Shown here piece after piece: positions 5,695 through 7,147 of a DNA stretch of 7,147 bases (positions are counted from its first letter, which is position 1; every line of letters starts with the position of its first letter). Origin of the DNA: Alkalibacterium indicireducens (GTDB lineage: Bacteria > Bacillota > Bacilli > Lactobacillales > Carnobacteriaceae_A); the NCBI RefSeq assembly GCF_039522005.1, contig NZ_BAAADA010000054.1, positions 1-7,147 on the forward strand, read 5' to 3'. The notes beneath the pieces are model-generated. The model searched no databases. It worked only from the letters and a program-made list of their open reading frames with translations, and was not told the origin of the DNA. The translations under genes were made by a program, and so were the position numbers.

Positions 5695-7066
5695 TCTCCG
5701 CCTCCTTCTCGTTCAACCAGTCAGGAATGATCTGCTGGGACAAGGTTTCCGTCGTATACTCACCAGATTCAAATACTTCATGACTTAGAAGATCATGCTG
5801 AAAATCAAGGTTAGTCTGGATACCTTCTACAACCATTTCGTCGAGCGCCCGGATCATTTTGCGTACAGCATCTTCTCTAGTCTGACCATGAGTAATTATC
5901 TTTGCAATCATCGAATCATAGTGGGGCGGAATTATTCCTCCCGCAAACATCGCTGTATCCACACGCAGACCTAAGCCGCCCGATGGCATGTTCAGGTACG
6001 TGATTTCTCCTGGAGAAGGTGCAAAATTGAAAGCAGGGTTCTCAGCATTGATACGACATTCTATCGCGTGTCCTTTAAATTCAATATCTTCCTGAGTCAC
6101 AGTCAGTGGCAGTCCGGCAGCAATCCGGATCTGTTCCTTGACGATATCGACATGAGTGATCATTTCAGTAATAGGATGCTCAACTTGTATGCGCGTATTC
6201 ATTTCCATGAAGTAGTACTGCTCGTTCTGATCAACTAAAAACTCGATCGTGCCGGCATTTTTGTACCTTACTCCCTGAGCAGCTCTCACTGCACTCATAC
6301 AGATATTCTCTCTAGCTTCATCTGTCAAAGAGGAGCTGGGTGCTTCCTCAACGATCTTCTGATGGTTTCTTTGAAGAGAACAGTCTCTTTCACCAAGATG
6401 GATAACATTTCCGTGATGGTCAGCCAGAATCTGCACTTCGATATGCTTGGCTGGCGTAATGATCTTTTCTACATACATACGGTTATCATTGAATGCTGCT
6501 TTCGATTCAGACTGCGCCTGAAGAAAGCTGGCTTCCAGCAGATCTGAGTCGAATACCATACGCATCCCTTTACCGCCCCCGCCGGCTACTGCTTTTATAA
6601 TCACAGGAAGGCCGATAGACTGGACGTGTTCATGCAGCTCATCCAAGGTCGTAATAGATGAATTGCTTCCAGGAATGACGGGTACATTAGCCTTCTGCAT
6701 CATTTCTCTCGCGTTGGACTTATTCCCCATCTGTTCGATCGTTTCCTTATCAGGTCCGATAAATGTAATATTCACTTCTTCACACATCGCAGCAAATAGA
6801 CTATTTTCGGAAAGAAAACCAAAACCGGGATGAATAGCTTCCGCACCTGTCAGTACCGCTGCACTCAGAATATTATGTATATTCAGGTACGAATCTGACG
6901 CTTTAGGTGGACCAATACAAACCGCTTCGTCTGCCAGCTGCATATGAAGGGCATCTTCGTCGGCAGTAGAATAGATGGCTACCGTTTTGATGCCCAGTTC
7001 TTTGCAGGCCCGAATAATACGTACAGCTATTTCACCTCTGTTGGCTACTAATATTTTTTCAAACAT
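5681..7066 (-). CDS. accC: Biotin carboxylase subunit of acetyl-CoA carboxylase
   Basis: AccC carboxylates the biotin carried on AccB, using ATP and bicarbonate, the first half-reaction of acetyl-CoA carboxylase. The 461-residue product has the biotin carboxylase N-terminal domain (ILVANRGEIAVRIIRA, 5-20), a MGNK segment with K116, the ATP-grasp domain with K158 and glycine loop GGGGKGM (162-168), HIEVQIL (208-214), HLGERDCSLQR (223-233), the catalytic EMNTR (288-292) and QVEHP (294-298). The C-terminal domain includes HAIECRINAENP (333-344). Numbering stays in step with E. coli AccC, so no core insertions or losses are evident. The start at 7066 is supported by AGGAAGGG (7080-7073), six bases upstream. 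It is the first acc gene in the window. AccB is not visible, and the 81 bases upstream contain a palindrome rather than recognisable coding sequence. Confidence 0.97.
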   Translation of the reverse strand: MFEKILVANRGEIAVRIIRACKELGIKTVAIYSTADEDALHMQLADEAVCIGPPKASDSYLNIHNILSAAVLTGAEAIHPGFGFLSENSLFAAMCEEVNITFIGPDKETIEQMGNKSNAREMMQKANVPVIPGSNSSITTLDELHEHVQSIGLPVIIKAVAGGGGKGMRMVFDSDLLEASFLQAQSESKAAFNDNRMYVEKIITPAKHIEVQILADHHGNVIHLGERDCSLQRNHQKIVEEAPSSSLTDEARENICMSAVRAAQGVRYKNAGTIEFLVDQNEQYYFMEMNTRIQVEHPITEMITHVDIVKEQIRIAAGLPLTVTQEDIEFKGHAIECRINAENPAFNFAPSPGEITYLNMPSGGLGLRVDTAMFAGGIIPPHYDSMIAKIITHGQTREDAVRKMIRALDEMVVEGIQTNLDFQHDLLSHEVFESGEYTTETLSQQIIPDWLNEKEAENEAI

Positions 7067-7083
7067 GCCTAACCCTTCCTCGT

Positions 7084-7112
7084 ATAATAAGTTTGTAGTT
7101 AAGAATTGTTCT
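7084..7112 (-). promoter_or_regulatory. Weak candidate promoter of accC
   Basis: On the minus strand TATTAT (7089-7084, 5 of 6 to the -10 consensus) lies 17 bases after AGAACA (7112-7107, 3 of 6 to the -35 consensus). The poor -35 falls inside the palindrome at 7097-7117, as expected if a regulator controls access. Against it, the predicted start (about 7077) would fall within the Shine-Dalgarno site at 7080-7073, so the true promoter may lie elsewhere or upstream of the window. Confidence 0.25.
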
Positions 7113-7117
7113 TAACT
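7097..7117. promoter_or_regulatory. Perfect palindrome upstream of accC, likely operator
   Basis: Arms AGTTAAGAA (7097-7105) and TTCTTAACT (7109-7117) are perfect reverse complements around a 3-base centre. It sits 31 bases upstream of the accC start. It is AT-rich and has no U run in either direction, so it does not resemble a terminator. A symmetric site of this size next to the first acc gene suits a dimeric regulator of MarR type such as FabT, or FapR. It does not spell out the FabT consensus I remember (AGTTTGA, 3 bases, TCAAACT) or the FapR TTAGTACC-type site. The regulator is therefore unassigned. Confidence 0.6.
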
Positions 7118-7118
7118 T

Positions 7119-7134
7119 AGTTGATTGATTAACT
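7119..7134. promoter_or_regulatory. Second, imperfect palindrome upstream of accC
   Basis: AGTTGATT followed by GATTAACT matches its own reverse complement at 12 of 16 positions and shares the AGTT...AACT edges of the neighbouring palindrome. TTAACT recurs at 7112-7117 and 7129-7134, 17 bp apart. This could be a secondary site for the same protein. In AT-rich DNA it could also be chance. Confidence 0.3.
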
Positions 7135-7147
7135 GTTTGAAAGAATG

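Noticed and set aside
4046..7066. Horizontal transfer of the acc genes into a staphylococcus-like genome
   Set aside because: This was considered because ClpX has stretches shared with Staphylococcus, but trigger factor also looks Lactobacillales-like, so a single lineage explains the whole window.
7083..7088. Perfect TATAAT on the plus strand, possible antisense promoter into the right flank
   Set aside because: No -35-like sequence lies 16-18 bases upstream on the plus strand, and the match is a by-product of the AT-rich region before accC.
1..7147. CRISPR array, tRNA, rRNA, riboswitch or phage genes
   Set aside because: No regular repeat-spacer pattern, tRNA-like cloverleaf, rRNA segment or phage gene was seen. 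The gaps between genes are all shorter than about 200 bases and are described in the feature list.

Overview
The window is a stretch of Bacillota chromosome with all six genes on the minus strand. Read in the direction of transcription (high to low coordinates) they are accC, accD, accA, a TPR-repeat protein, tig and clpX. The organism is most likely a member of the Lactobacillales, in the Carnobacteriaceae/Enterococcaceae neighbourhood. This rests on remembered sequences, not a search. AccA is the short form without the N-terminal helical extension, AccD resembles the streptococcal version, and trigger factor shares long stretches with enterococcal Tig (for example MYGEAALYED and KQQGISPEMYYQMT). 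The accC-accD-accA order is also the Lactobacillales one. The genus cannot be named.

Region 1 (about 7147 to 4004) is the acetyl-CoA carboxylase block. accC and accD overlap by 14 bases, accD and accA overlap at ATGA, and a hairpin terminator follows accA directly. The products are biotin carboxylase and both carboxyltransferase subunits; accB (the biotin carrier) is not in the window. Upstream of accC lies a perfect 9-bp-arm palindrome plus a second, weaker palindrome, together a plausible operator for a fatty-acid-synthesis regulator.

Region 2 (3979 to 1446) is the conserved TPR protein - tig - clpX neighbourhood, laid out as separate units. The TPR gene has its own Shine-Dalgarno site and a possible extended -10. 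tig has a good sigma-A promoter (TTTACA, 17 bases, TATGAT) and a leader of about 97 nt containing a hairpin. A terminator separates tig from clpX. Trigger factor folds nascent chains at the ribosome, and ClpX unfolds substrates for ClpP, so this half is protein quality control while the acc half feeds malonyl-CoA into fatty acid synthesis.

Region 3 (1 to 191) is non-coding. It holds the strong clpX terminator and, at the window edge, direct repeats spaced 18-19 bp that resemble the end of an IS21-type insertion sequence.

Two longest-ORF starts are corrected here: clpX starts at 1445 rather than 1466, and the TPR gene at 3949 rather than 4045. I see no clearly novel system. The items most worth checking are the accC operator, the IS-like repeats, and two unusual residues in conserved AccA motifs.
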